From Bacteroidales bacterium (GTDB taxonomy: Bacteria > Bacteroidota > Bacteroidia > Bacteroidales > JAIPAP01): DNA of 46,743 nucleotides. A model generated the notes under the pieces. It ran no database searches, had not been told where the DNA came from, and saw only the letters and a list, made by a program, of their open reading frames with translations. The DNA is taken from NCBI GenBank assembly GCA_021740045.1, contig JAIPAP010000014.1, positions 1-46,743 of the forward strand, in the 5' to 3' direction. Numbering within the stretch: position 1 is the first letter of the stretch; each line of letters starts with the position of its first letter. Shown piece by piece: positions 1-10,457 of the stretch. The translations under genes and the position numbers were made by a program.

Positions 1-145
1 TCCAGGTTCTCAACCTGCGAGGGGGTTAGAGGAGAACATAGTTTTTGAGTTTCAAGTTTTAAGTTCAGCCTGCCAAAGAATTTTATGTAATACTTAGGTA
101 ATGACCTATTTATTTATTAAAGGCTACTATGTTTGCTATTTGGAT

Positions 146-206
146 AACTTTAAACTTTAAACTTACAACTTTCAACTTAGAACCTGGAACTTTCAACTTA
201 GAACTT
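146..206. repeat. degenerate ~7-bp-period array (aactttaaactttaaacttacaactttcaacttagaacc...)
   Basis: Repeated AACTTNN words, intergenic, 3' of the 285..530 gene. Confidence 0.7.
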
Positions 207-219
207 CTGAGTAAGTAAA

Positions 220-254
220 AATAGGATAACGGCAGCAACTGCCATTATCCTATT
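220..254 (-). terminator. intrinsic terminator-like hairpin
   Basis: aataggataa-c-ggcag-caa-ctgcc-a-ttatcctatt; followed by T-run on minus strand. Confidence 0.75.
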
Positions 255-284
255 CAATTGTTAATCAGGTATAATCATATTGGA

Positions 285-530
285 CTATTCCATTAATTTC
301 TTTTTGCGGGCGTTGTATACCTTGCGGGCGCCGTAGCCGGCACCAAGGGTAATAATGAGCGCTATTCCGCTACCGATAGGCGCTGCTCCGCCCAAAGGAT
401 CGCCATTACCCGTACCTCCTCCAATTCCTTCATTATCAGGATGTGGAGGAACCTGTGCCAGGCTGACCGGTGAAAAAGCGAGCAAACCTACTATCGATAA
501 TATGGCTGTAATCTTCTTAATCCGTTTCAT
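285..530 (-). CDS. small secreted protein with Gly/Pro-rich linker and C-terminal APIG-TM-basic tail (PID-CTERM-like)
   Basis: Signal peptide, short P/G-rich mature part, APIGSGIALIITLGAGYGARKVYNARKKK tail; paralogous to 2946..3188. Confidence 0.75.
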   Translation of the reverse strand: MKRIKKITAILSIVGLLAFSPVSLAQVPPHPDNEGIGGGTGNGDPLGGAAPIGSGIALIITLGAGYGARKVYNARKKKLME

Positions 531-544
531 ATCTATATCATTTT

Positions 545-2860
545 TTATTTAACAACTACTTTGGCGGTATGTACCTTGGATCCCTGGGTAACTCTTACCA
601 GGAAGAAACCTGTTTGATCATTAAGCTTTATCCGCTCCGTATGCTGACCGGACAATTCCTGCTTGTATACCTTTTGTCCCGAAAGCATGAAGACCTCTAC
701 TAGCCCTTCTTTCGCGCTTTTAACTACAATTTCATGATCATCAGCAAAAATGCTTACGGGTGACTTGCTGCTTTCATCCATGCCGGTGGCATTTTTAAAA
801 TAAATGGTAAATCGTTCGGAAAGGTCATTCACATTGTAATTAAAGGTATAGCTGGAGTTTTCCCTTAAATCAACCATAACATCTGTTTTGGTGTCATACA
901 GGTAAATGGGCTGATCGGGGGCAAAGCTTTCCATGCCTTCGAAGTTCAGGGTGTAATCCCCGTTATTACCGGTTTTGAATCCAAGGGTAACCGAAGGATG
1001 GTCTTCGATGCTGGGGAGTGCGTTACTGATCAGTTTATCACCATTGTTGGTGGTGAAGAGTTCCTGGTTATGATCGTATCCACTAAAGAGTTTAGTGGCA
1101 TCATAAAGCTTGTCAAAACCAGCAGTGGCTTCAGGAACAAAGCGAACAGTGGCTTGATCATTTTCGGATTGAATGAATAGCACGTTTTCCAACTCCTCGC
1201 TATTTTTATAGAATCCCGGTGTGTCGTGCGCTTTTACCGTATTATCAAGGCTAAGGGTGCCTGCCGAGGAAGCGTCAACAAAGAATCCCTGCATGGCCGG
1301 AATGTATTGAGTGGCTGAGCTTCCGGGGTCTCCGTTCAGATAATAATTATAGCTGTCGGTTGCATCATCCCAAACATAAAAAGCATTGGTTAGAAATTCA
1401 GCAGGTTTGCTTACCTGATCCCAATCGATTGCACAAGGATACGGATTTCCCAGCAAGTTCCAGGTGCTGTTATCGGCTGTAAACCCGATACTTTGATTAC
1501 CGGTATTTAATAGGCCTGTAAATTCCAGTGTTTTGGATGTTGGTGCGCCGGGATTGTATGAATACATCATGGAGTAGCCTTTCATGGCGGTTGATAAGTC
1601 GGTATTGCCAACATTAGCATAAGTATTATTGGCTTCCTGCCACTCTTTTAAATAGCAATTCAGGAAAACTTCCATGGAATTGATCTCATTGACCGGTTGC
1701 GCTACCAAGTGCCATTTGTCGTTATTGCCCACTTCGGCGCCTTCCACATATTGTTGGGCGGTGGCAGCTACACCATCACTTTCAATCAGTGATCCGGTGC
1801 CCGTAGCATCGGATTGAATGACCAGTGAGGTTTGGTCGCCGTTGTTGGTGAGGGTTCCATCTACCGTAAGGTTTATTCCTTGGTTGATATTAAGCGATGC
1901 TCCATTGTTGATAGTCAGATCGTCGGCGTAACGATCAATATCCTGGGTAATGGCATTGGCAATGGTTACACTGCCACCGTTCGGTGGTACATTACCTGAG
2001 GCCCATGTGGCACCGGTATTCCAGCTTCCATCAGCTACTGTTGAGTATGTTACATCACCATGATAGGGTGAACCACCAAGCGCGTTGAAGTTGGCGTCAA
2101 AACCAGGACTCCCGCCGGTAACATTACCCGGTACAGTAACATCCGAGAAATATGCCGTGCTACTCACTACAACTGCAAAGGCTTTCATCTCGCCTGAATG
2201 GGTAACACCCAATTCTCCATAGGGAATGCTTATTTCAAATCCCTGGTCATCCCCGCCACCATTGTTAAAGGCAATAGAGACTGTGCCGCCTGAAAATATG
2301 GGGCCATCATTGTTCGATAAAGTAGTACCGCTTTGATCGCTGTTACCAAGATATTGTGTTAAGCGGTTACCCGGTTCACTTCTCACAAGGTCATAATAAA
2401 CATTATCAGCGCTTGAACCTGGGTTCATGGCAAACATATAATCCACTTCAAAATCGGCTTTAAAATCAGGGTTAGTGCCTCCATTTCCACCCATATAGTG
2501 GCCGCCACCTGTGCCAAGGCTTGTACCTGCCGATTCTCCGGTTAGTTCATTAAAATCAAGCCATAAACCTATTCCGTTGCTAGAACCGACATCCAGCTTT
2601 CCTTCAATACCGACATACAACATCGAATTGGCATCATCGGGATAATAATAGATGGTATTTACATCTATGTTTGGTCCGAATCCAGCATTACTGTTCTGTT
2701 TAGTGGCCAGTGTAATATAATTGCCATCCGATACATCACCATCAATGGTTGGTTGTGCCTTTAAACTGGAAAAGCTTAAGGTAAATGCCAACAGCATGAT
2801 AAATGTCAATCTTTTAAAGCCTGCAAAAGCAGGGTCTGTGCGTAAAGCTTTTTCTTTCAT
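545..2860 (-). CDS. large secreted protein with T9SS type A C-terminal sorting domain
   Basis: Signal peptide, LTINNGASLNINQGINLTVDGTLTNNG repeats, C-terminal VEVFMLSGQKVYKQELSGQ...GFFLVRVTQGSKVHTAKVVVK. Confidence 0.85.
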   Translation of the reverse strand: MKEKALRTDPAFAGFKRLTFIMLLAFTLSFSSLKAQPTIDGDVSDGNYITLATKQNSNAGFGPNIDVNTIYYYPDDANSMLYVGIEGKLDVGSSNGIGLWLDFNELTGESAGTSLGTGGGHYMGGNGGTNPDFKADFEVDYMFAMNPGSSADNVYYDLVRSEPGNRLTQYLGNSDQSGTTLSNNDGPIFSGGTVSIAFNNGGGDDQGFEISIPYGELGVTHSGEMKAFAVVVSSTAYFSDVTVPGNVTGGSPGFDANFNALGGSPYHGDVTYSTVADGSWNTGATWASGNVPPNGGSVTIANAITQDIDRYADDLTINNGASLNINQGINLTVDGTLTNNGDQTSLVIQSDATGTGSLIESDGVAATAQQYVEGAEVGNNDKWHLVAQPVNEINSMEVFLNCYLKEWQEANNTYANVGNTDLSTAMKGYSMMYSYNPGAPTSKTLEFTGLLNTGNQSIGFTADNSTWNLLGNPYPCAIDWDQVSKPAEFLTNAFYVWDDATDSYNYYLNGDPGSSATQYIPAMQGFFVDASSAGTLSLDNTVKAHDTPGFYKNSEELENVLFIQSENDQATVRFVPEATAGFDKLYDATKLFSGYDHNQELFTTNNGDKLISNALPSIEDHPSVTLGFKTGNNGDYTLNFEGMESFAPDQPIYLYDTKTDVMVDLRENSSYTFNYNVNDLSERFTIYFKNATGMDESSKSPVSIFADDHEIVVKSAKEGLVEVFMLSGQKVYKQELSGQHTERIKLNDQTGFFLVRVTQGSKVHTAKVVVK

Positions 2861-2896
2861 ATCGACTGTTTTTGGTTAATAATTCCATTTAACAAT

Positions 2897-2933
2897 AAAG
2901 CCTTACCCAACCAAAAATGTTGAATAAGGCTTT
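2897..2933 (-). terminator. terminator-like hairpin
   Basis: aaagcctta ... taaggcttt, between 80-aa gene and the 771-aa gene. Confidence 0.6.
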
Positions 2934-2945
2934 ACATTTTTTATT

Positions 2946-3188
2946 CTATTTCTCTTCAGCAGCTTTTTTCTTCTTCACATCATAAATTTTCTTGGCTCCG
3001 TATCCGGCGCCCAATCCCAACAGGATGAACAAGCCGCCGCCAATGGGAGCTGTTGCACCTGATGTATTACCGGTAGTGCCGTGATCGGGTGGGGGCGGGG
3101 CCGGGCCGTCGGCTTGAGCCGTGGGGGTTAAAAAGGGTGTGAAAAACAATAAGCCGGCTGTTAATGTGATTATCGCTAATTTCTTCAT
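2946..3188 (-). CDS. small secreted protein with C-terminal APIG-TM-basic tail (PID-CTERM-like)
   Basis: APIGGGLFILLGLGAGYGAKKIYDVKKKK; same architecture as 285..530. Confidence 0.75.
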   Translation of the reverse strand: MKKLAIITLTAGLLFFTPFLTPTAQADGPAPPPPDHGTTGNTSGATAPIGGGLFILLGLGAGYGAKKIYDVKKKKAAEEK

Positions 3189-3230
3189 AATTATATGTTT
3201 TTCAATGTTTTAGTTTCGGTTTAATGATAC

Positions 3231-6200
3231 TTATTGAATGATCACCTTTTGGGTTTTTACTTCACTTCCTGTATGAACCCTTATCACGTAGGCTCCCGCT
3301 TCATCAATCTCAAAACGGTTGATCTTCGCCGGATCGAGCGATTGTTCAGCTACAACTTGCCCCATGGTATTGAAAACGGTGACGGTTCCTTCTTTGGCTT
3401 CTTCAGCATTGATGTAGATGCTGTTTTGGTAGGCGTAGATGCTGAGTGTTTCCTCTGTGGGCTTATCACCATCAATCCCTACGGCGGATTTAAAGTGGAG
3501 GAAGAAGCGGTTGTTATAGGTACCCGGTTCAGCAATATTAAAGGTGTATTCCGGTGTTTCGCTCAGGTTAACCTGTTCACCTGTTTTTCGGTCTTCGAGG
3601 GTGATGGGGGTGGAGGGATCGAAGCTCTCCAGTTTTTCAGTACTGAATGTGAATTCACCAATGTTTGCGGCTTCAATTCCAATGTTGACAATAACTGGTT
3701 TTTCCAGCGGTGGTAAGGCCTGAATATCAAATCGGTTTGAATTGGGCTCTACCAACATGGAATAAATTCCCAAATAATCATTGCCTTGAAACTTACCGCC
3801 GTCATAAGCAGGATCTAGTCCGTTAGTCATTCCTTCAATGAAAACTATTTCAGTGTCGTCATGATTTTCCTTAGAATCTGTTACTTTTAAGATTAGTCTT
3901 TTATTTTCTTGTTGCTGACTCTCACTCTTATAAAAGGTGGCAGATCCATGCTTTCTGTCAGCAGTATTAAAGCTTAATGTATTACCGTCGGTTGCAGTTT
4001 TTACCATAAAGGCCTGGCTATTATCAATATATGTAGCCCCCGAACCATTGGTAACGGTTTGATAATTTCCCGCCGATTCATCATATAAATAGACGCCTGT
4101 ATATCCAGCATCAAGTACACTTGAGTTGGTCGAGATAAAGTTATTTGTTGCGTCGGCATCATCATTTGCAGCCATGGTAGCGGGGAATGGATTACCAACC
4201 AGGTTCCATCCTTCACCCGTACTCTCCGCGGTTCTGGTCATGGTGATGCTTTGATTTGAATTATAGGGAGTACCAGTTAGGGAGTACGTATTCGATTTTG
4301 GTGCGGTGTAGTAAGAGAGTGCATATCCTTCACCGGCACCGAAAGTATTCCCGGTCCATGTTGGATCATCACCCCTTATATCAATCCACCAGCCTGTGGT
4401 GCCCTGTTCAGCGAAATCCTCGTCCCAACTGAAAAACTCCGTAGGATCATTCTCACCAAAGGCAGCATCGAAATTGGTGCCTGAGAGATCTACTGGAGAG
4501 GAGATGTAATGCCATTCCTGCTCATTGGCGAGGTAGCGTTGAACAGTTACGTCTCCGCTTACCGTTCCATTTGTGATTAATGAAACTGTACCATCAGCAT
4601 CGGAGGGTATTATTAATGAACCGTTAGTAACAGTTAAAGCGCCTTCAATTGTCAAGTCATTACCTAATGTGACACTTCCACTTGATGTTCTGTTAACGGT
4701 AAAATTATTAAGTGACCTTGTAGCCGAAGTGGATTGATCGAAAAATACCGATCCAAAAGCACCCGTTCCAAGTATCTCCAGGCTGGAGGTTGTTGATCCT
4801 TTTATGACGCTCCCATCTACCATGGTAATGGATGATCCAACGCCACCCTTACCTATTGTAAGCTTGAATCCATTAAGGTTTAGTACACTTGCTGCTGAAT
4901 TGAGTTGCAAGGGATCAGCGGTTTCATCAGCAAGCAGGTTTTGATCCATTATCACTTCCCCACCTGATTTGTTGATACGCATTACGTCAATCTCCAAAGG
5001 ATCGCTTGTGGAATTGATATTTTGATTACTGCCTCCCTGGAAAAAGACCGCTCTGCCATTGGCAGTAAAGGTGCCGTTATCATCGAAATCGCCTTCGAGC
5101 TTTAAATCACCTCCCCCCGATCCGGAAAGGGTTATGGTTCCATTATTTACAACATTACCCTTTACAGTAAGAGCCGCAGTCATGGCGTCAATATTAAGGC
5201 TTAATCCTGAACCACTGTTAATCGTCAAATTTCCTGCGCATTGACGAGCTGTATTGGTCCCTCCACTACCTAAATTTAAGGTAGTATTATTACTTATTGT
5301 AACATTATTTGGGTATCCGGCGCCGGTTGTAGCGCTCCATTCGGTGGATCGGCCGTATGTTGTACCTGAGTTATAAATTAGTGTTGAACTTGACCCATAA
5401 GTGGGGGCAATAGTCGTGTAACCACCTGAGTTAATTTGTAAACTTCCGTTTACAGTTAGGGTTCCATCTCCAGTGATTCCTCCACCAGTTTGAAGTGTTT
5501 GCCCGGAATTAATGGTAAATGCTATTCCATTATTAATGGTTAAACTCGATACAGTGGCATTTTGATCAAGTGCCAAATTATCTTCAATCGTTACGGGTTG
5601 CCCGGAAGCAGGAACCTCTCCGGCATCCCAGCTGGCAGGATCATCCCAGGTTCCATCTCCTGAACCTGAGGTAGTCCATGAACTTTCAACTGTATAAGAA
5701 TAGTTACTTTCACCATTATTGGCTATATCCAATGTAATAAGGTCATGATTTGATGAGTTCGTGGCTGCTACTGTAGTTGAATAAGCATAATAAGTAACAG
5801 TTGTTCCTGCAGTATTTGTTCCTGCAGGTATTGTTGCTGAAGCGGTACTCCATGTATCGCCTGTATTTGTAGCCTCAGTTATTGCTGAAGTACTAAAGCC
5901 ATCATCAGAATATCGAACAAAGACTTTTTCTTGTGCTGATTTGTTTCCAGCTAGGGTTACATTAATTGTAGCAGATTTTCCAGGATATACAGCGCTCGGT
6001 GTACTTACTGCTGTTGACGCTGTTGCATGAAATGATTGAGGAGCATTATCTGTCTCCATAAATACAGCATCCCTATCAGAATAAGCGAGTCCATCAATTT
6101 GAATTGTATAATAATTACCGACAGTAGGGTTTGTATTTAGTTGTGACGTGTTATTCAATCCAGCTTGCCCTTCAAAAGTCAATGTAAATTCTTCATCATA

Positions 6201-6437
6201 ATTAATTGAGCTATTGTACCATTCGTTATATTCACTATCCCATTCTATATAAAACGTGTTATCAGTGCTAGTAGCTTGGAAAGTGCGATTTTCAATTCCG
6301 CTTATTGGATCATCAATATTAAAAGTACCATCAGGCCCAAAATCTGGATTCATATAGTAGTTTGATGGTTGCCCGTATCCGGAATTTAAAAAAGCAAAAA
6401 TAATAGGAACTAATAGCGTAATTATCCTTTTTTTCAT
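3231..6437 (-). CDS. large secreted protein with T9SS type A C-terminal sorting domain
   Basis: Signal peptide, repetitive beta-rich body, C-terminal LSIYAYQNSIYINAEEAKEGTVTVFNTMGQVVAEQSL...GAYVIRVHTGSEVKTQKVIIQ. Confidence 0.85.
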   Translation of the reverse strand: MKKRIITLLVPIIFAFLNSGYGQPSNYYMNPDFGPDGTFNIDDPISGIENRTFQATSTDNTFYIEWDSEYNEWYNSSINYDEEFTLTFEGQAGLNNTSQLNTNPTVGNYYTIQIDGLAYSDRDAVFMETDNAPQSFHATASTAVSTPSAVYPGKSATINVTLAGNKSAQEKVFVRYSDDGFSTSAITEATNTGDTWSTASATIPAGTNTAGTTVTYYAYSTTVAATNSSNHDLITLDIANNGESNYSYTVESSWTTSGSGDGTWDDPASWDAGEVPASGQPVTIEDNLALDQNATVSSLTINNGIAFTINSGQTLQTGGGITGDGTLTVNGSLQINSGGYTTIAPTYGSSSTLIYNSGTTYGRSTEWSATTGAGYPNNVTISNNTTLNLGSGGTNTARQCAGNLTINSGSGLSLNIDAMTAALTVKGNVVNNGTITLSGSGGGDLKLEGDFDDNGTFTANGRAVFFQGGSNQNINSTSDPLEIDVMRINKSGGEVIMDQNLLADETADPLQLNSAASVLNLNGFKLTIGKGGVGSSITMVDGSVIKGSTTSSLEILGTGAFGSVFFDQSTSATRSLNNFTVNRTSSGSVTLGNDLTIEGALTVTNGSLIIPSDADGTVSLITNGTVSGDVTVQRYLANEQEWHYISSPVDLSGTNFDAAFGENDPTEFFSWDEDFAEQGTTGWWIDIRGDDPTWTGNTFGAGEGYALSYYTAPKSNTYSLTGTPYNSNQSITMTRTAESTGEGWNLVGNPFPATMAANDDADATNNFISTNSSVLDAGYTGVYLYDESAGNYQTVTNGSGATYIDNSQAFMVKTATDGNTLSFNTADRKHGSATFYKSESQQQENKRLILKVTDSKENHDDTEIVFIEGMTNGLDPAYDGGKFQGNDYLGIYSMLVEPNSNRFDIQALPPLEKPVIVNIGIEAANIGEFTFSTEKLESFDPSTPITLEDRKTGEQVNLSETPEYTFNIAEPGTYNNRFFLHFKSAVGIDGDKPTEETLSIYAYQNSIYINAEEAKEGTVTVFNTMGQVVAEQSLDPAKINRFEIDEAGAYVIRVHTGSEVKTQKVIIQ

Positions 6438-6680
6438 ACCCCTAAATTTTATAATTAATAATTCAGTTTGATTTCAAGCTTACTAAAATAAATAAATTCT
6501 TACTTGTATACAACACTAAAAACACCTGTTGGCAGTATATGTTTACCTTTTGTATACCCCAATATGTATTACTTTTGGTTTTTCGGGATGGGTTTACGTG
6601 GATGGAGGGTGTTGAAAGGGAGCATATAGCCCAATAAGCATTTCACCGCCTTTGTTATCATCAGCTTGCGTGAATTATTT

Positions 6681-6688
6681 TATCTTTG
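6681..6688 (+). promoter_or_regulatory. Bacteroidota -7 box candidate (TATCTTTG)
   Basis: Matches TAnnTTTG ~25 nt upstream of 6709/6715 start. Confidence 0.4.
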
Positions 6689-6708
6689 CAATCAACAGTT
6701 AAACATAC

Positions 6709-7758
6709 GTGAAAATGAAAAATCAACTCATCGGACTGCTCGCAATACTACTAACATTGCTCTTTGTTTTCCCGGCCTGCGAAACCGATTTTGACGTTAC
6801 CGCCGACTGGGAAGATGTTACCGTGGTGTACGGATTGCTCAACCAGAACGATACCACGCACTACATTAGGATATCAAAAGGCTTCCTGGGCGAAGGCAAT
6901 GCCCTGCACATGGCTAAGGAAATGGATTCCCTGTATTATGAGGAAGGGGCGCTCGATGCCACCATTGAAGAATGGGATGCTAATGAATCGGGCATCGTCA
7001 ACACCTATGAGCTCGATCGGATCATAACTCAGAATAAGGAGCCCGGAACTTTTGCCTACCCTGAACAGGTATTGTATACCTTTGATGCGGCGCTAAACCA
7101 GGATCATATCTACAAACTGGTTATTAATAACAAAGAGCGTAATAAACAAGTTACTGCCAGGTCGCCCCTGGTGCGTGATTTTACTATTGAAAAACCGGCC
7201 CTTAACCATCCCACCGAGCCAACGCTTTATTTTCCCGACAACGATTACACCAAGGAAGTGGAGTGGCGCACCGGCCGGAATGGAAAGCGCTATGAAGTGG
7301 TGATCAACTTCCATTACCGCGAGCAACTGAGCGGAGAGCCGGTTCGCGATACCTTTATCACCTGGGCCGGATTCCCCACCAAAAAGGCCGATATTGTTAC
7401 GGGTGATAATTGGACAAGTGAACCCATGAAATTCACCATTGTGAATAAAAGCTTTTATGCGTTTCTGGAAGAGCGTATCCCTTATGATGACCCCGGGAAA
7501 GAAAGCCAGGTGAGGGGAAGGTATGCCGATAGCATTGAGTTTGTTTTTTCGGTGGCCGCCGATGAGTTCAACACTTACCTGGAACTCAACAATGCTGCAA
7601 GCCTGGTGGAAGAGCGCCCCGAATATACAAACATCAATAATGGAACAGGATTGTTTTCGGCACGGTTCCAAAAAAGCCGGACATTTATCCTTCACCCATC
7701 TACCGAAGCGCTGCTCACAGGGGAAAAGTATGGCTATCTGCAGTTTATTGATGAATGA
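6709..7758 (+). CDS. DUF4249-like outer-membrane lipoprotein (ATG start at 6715 possible)
   Basis: Lipoprotein signal (LLFVFPACETDFD), ADWEDVTVVYGLLNQNDTTHYIRISKGF...; family recognition by eye. Confidence 0.65.
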   Translation: MKMKNQLIGLLAILLTLLFVFPACETDFDVTADWEDVTVVYGLLNQNDTTHYIRISKGFLGEGNALHMAKEMDSLYYEEGALDATIEEWDANESGIVNTYELDRIITQNKEPGTFAYPEQVLYTFDAALNQDHIYKLVINNKERNKQVTARSPLVRDFTIEKPALNHPTEPTLYFPDNDYTKEVEWRTGRNGKRYEVVINFHYREQLSGEPVRDTFITWAGFPTKKADIVTGDNWTSEPMKFTIVNKSFYAFLEERIPYDDPGKESQVRGRYADSIEFVFSVAADEFNTYLELNNAASLVEERPEYTNINNGTGLFSARFQKSRTFILHPSTEALLTGEKYGYLQFIDE

Positions 7759-7830
7759 TGAAGCGGGTGTATTAGTGTATTAAATAGTAGAATTGGAGAG
7801 GGGGTTGGAGGTCCTATTGCCATATCGCTT

Positions 7831-8021
7831 CATGAATGATTGAATGAATGATTGAATGGATGACTGAATGATTGAATGATTGATTGAATGATTGACTGAC
7901 TGATTGATTGTTTGAATGATTGAATGGATGACTGAATGAATGATTGATTGAATGGATGACTGAATGAATGATTGATTGAATGATTGGTTGATTGAGTGAT
8001 TGAGTGATTGAATGGATGAAG
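7831..8021. repeat. tetranucleotide-based array (TGAA/TGAT/TGAC variants)
   Basis: ~190 bp of gaatgattgaatgaatgattgaatggatgactg... Confidence 0.9.
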
Positions 8022-8323
8022 CGTTAAAGGCGGAGTGCCCGTAATCAATTGACCAGATTGACGCATAGGCCATTGATGAACTGCTACTACCTTCGGCTAT
8101 ACTCCCACAACTCCGGGCTATTTGCATTGTGTTCCAGGCTACAATTTCATCCTGCCTTTTTGTCACAATGATTGACAGCCGGTTTTATGACCTGAAACAG
8201 CCTTTCTCACACGATTTCTGACAGGATTACTATTGCAGGAAAACATTGCATGGCAAGGGTTTTGTCGTGCATCCGCAAGCCGTTCGCGGAAAAAGCCCGA
8301 TTAATTCTGAACATCATTTCATC

Positions 8324-8340
8324 TTGGCATAATGATTGAA
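8324..8340 (+). promoter_or_regulatory. near-consensus sigma-54-type promoter candidate upstream of dnaK
   Basis: ttGGcataatgattGaa resembles TTGGCAC-N4-TTGCW; -12 element is GA rather than GC. Confidence 0.3.
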
Positions 8341-8399
8341 AAACCCTGACCGGCCATTAAGCATGAATAAAAATTATTGATCATAAAAATATTAGGACA

Positions 8400-10340
8400 A
8401 TGGGAAAAATAATAGGAATCGACCTTGGAACAACAAATTCATGTGTTGCTGTAATGGAAGGTAACGAACCTACTGTTATACCAAACAGTGAGGGAAAACG
8501 TACTACGCCTTCTATTGTAGCTTTCACAGATAATAATGAACGTAAGGTTGGCGATCCGGCAAAACGTCAGGCCATTACCAACTCGAACCGAACCATATAT
8601 TCAATCAAACGATTTATGGGTGAGCCCTGGGACCGGGTTTCCAAAGAAGTTAACCGCGTATCATACAACGTGGTGAAAGGCGATAACGGAACATCGCGGG
8701 TAAAGGTGGACGACCGCCTTTATTCCCCGCAGGAGATTTCGGCTATGGTGCTTCAGAAAATGAAGAAAACAGCCGAAGATTATGTAGGACAAGAAATTAA
8801 AGATGCCGTAGTTACGGTACCCGCCTACTTTAGCGACTCGCAGCGCCAAGCTACCAAGGAAGCCGGTGAAATTGCAGGCTTGAATGTTAAGCGCATTATC
8901 AATGAGCCTACCGCCGCTTCACTGGCATACGGCCTCGATAAGAAAAGCCAGGATATAAAAATTGCCGTTTTCGACCTTGGTGGCGGTACGTTCGATATTT
9001 CCATACTGGAACTCGGCGATGGCGTTTTCGAGGTAAAATCGACCAACGGTAATGTTCACCTTGGTGGTGACGACTTCGATGAGCGGGTGATTAACTGGCT
9101 GGCCGATGAATTTAAAAACGAGCAGGGTGTTGACCTTCGTCAGGACCCCATGGCTATGCAGCGTTTGAAAGAAGCTGCCGAAAAGGCAAAGGTTGAGTTG
9201 TCAAGTTCAACTTCAACAGAGATCAACCTGCCTTACATTATGCCGGTTGACGGTATCCCGAAGCACTTGGTACGTACGCTTACAAGAGCTAAATTCGAGC
9301 AATTGGTGGATGATTTGATCCAACAAACTGTCGGCCCGTGTAAGAAGGCATTGAACGATGCAGGTTATCAATCATCCGATATCGATGAGGTAATCCTCGT
9401 GGGTGGCTCAACACGTATACCGGCCATCCAAAAGGTAGTTGAAGATTTCTTTGGCAAGAAGCCCTCCAAAGGGGTTAACCCCGATGAGGTTGTTGCCATA
9501 GGTGCAGCTATTCAGGGTGGCGTATTGACAGGTGAAGTTAAGGATGTGCTTCTGCTCGACGTTACGCCGTTGTCGCTCGGTATTGAAACCCTTGGTGGCG
9601 TGATGACCAAATTGATCGAAGCCAATACCACCATCCCCACCAAGAAGACCGAGGTATTCTCCACCGCCGCCGATAATCAGAGCTCGGTAGAGATACACGT
9701 GTTGCAGGGCGAACGTCCCATGGCTAAGGATAACAAGAGTATCGGCCGCTTCCACCTCGATGGAATTCCACCGGCACCGCGTGGCGTACCACAAATCGAA
9801 GTCACCTTCGACATCGACTCCGACGGTATCCTTCACGTGTCGGCTAAGGATAAAGGAACGGGCAAATCGCAGAAGATCAGGATTGAAGCATCTTCAGGAT
9901 TGACCGAGGACGAAATAGAAAAAATGAAGAAAGAAGCCGAACAACATGCTGAAGATGACCAGAAGGCCAAAGAGCGTATCGATAAGCTGAACAGCGCCGA
10001 TGCCTTGATATTCCAGACTGAAAAGCAGTTGAAGGAATACGGCGACAAACTGCCGGCCGACAAGAAACAATCCATCGAAGGCGCCCTCAATAATCTGAAG
10101 GAAGCCCATAAGAATCAGGACCTGGAGGCCATTGATAAAGCCATGAACGAGTTGAACTCACAATGGCAGGCCGCCAGCCAGGATATGTACAACGCTACAC
10201 AGGATCAGCAGCAAGGCGCCGAAGGCGGTGAGCAACAACAAGGTCAGGAGTCACAGCAAGGATCAAGCGACGATGAAGTGACCGACGTTGACTTTGAAGA
10301 AGTAAAAGATGATAAGAAGAACGAAGACGAGAATAAATAA
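8400..10340 (+). CDS. dnaK: molecular chaperone DnaK (Hsp70)
   Basis: [21 protein letters not shown]..., full-length 646 aa, acidic C-terminus. Confidence 0.98.
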   Translation: MGKIIGIDLGTTNSCVAVMEGNEPTVIPNSEGKRTTPSIVAFTDNNERKVGDPAKRQAITNSNRTIYSIKRFMGEPWDRVSKEVNRVSYNVVKGDNGTSRVKVDDRLYSPQEISAMVLQKMKKTAEDYVGQEIKDAVVTVPAYFSDSQRQATKEAGEIAGLNVKRIINEPTAASLAYGLDKKSQDIKIAVFDLGGGTFDISILELGDGVFEVKSTNGNVHLGGDDFDERVINWLADEFKNEQGVDLRQDPMAMQRLKEAAEKAKVELSSSTSTEINLPYIMPVDGIPKHLVRTLTRAKFEQLVDDLIQQTVGPCKKALNDAGYQSSDIDEVILVGGSTRIPAIQKVVEDFFGKKPSKGVNPDEVVAIGAAIQGGVLTGEVKDVLLLDVTPLSLGIETLGGVMTKLIEANTTIPTKKTEVFSTAADNQSSVEIHVLQGERPMAKDNKSIGRFHLDGIPPAPRGVPQIEVTFDIDSDGILHVSAKDKGTGKSQKIRIEASSGLTEDEIEKMKKEAEQHAEDDQKAKERIDKLNSADALIFQTEKQLKEYGDKLPADKKQSIEGALNNLKEAHKNQDLEAIDKAMNELNSQWQAASQDMYNATQDQQQGAEGGEQQQGQESQQGSSDDEVTDVDFEEVKDDKKNEDENK

Positions 10341-10366
10341 TCCTCGCTCAAACGTTCTGATCTAAC

Positions 10367-10419
10367 AAAAAGCTCCTCCATAATCAATAATAAAGTAGAG
10401 ATTTGGAGGAGCTTTTTTT
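10367..10419 (+). terminator. intrinsic terminator of dnaK
   Basis: aaaaagctcctcca ... tggaggagcttttttt. Confidence 0.8.
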
Positions 10420-10431
10420 GCCTAATAACAT

Positions 10432-10439
10432 TATATTTG
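10432..10439 (+). promoter_or_regulatory. -7 box candidate (TATATTTG)
   Basis: TAnnTTTG; overlaps the TTG codon used as ORF start at 10437, favouring the ATG at 10458. Confidence 0.45.
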
Positions 10440-10457
10440 AGGAAAAAATCCGTAATC

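Noticed and set aside
7093-7695. 200-aa antisense ORF
   Set aside because: Shadow ORF of the DUF4249-like gene.
7780-8166. Minus-strand ORFs (NHSINQSFNQSF...)
   Set aside because: Translation of the tetranucleotide array.
9408-10109. Antisense ORFs over dnaK
   Set aside because: Codon-bias artefacts opposite dnaK.
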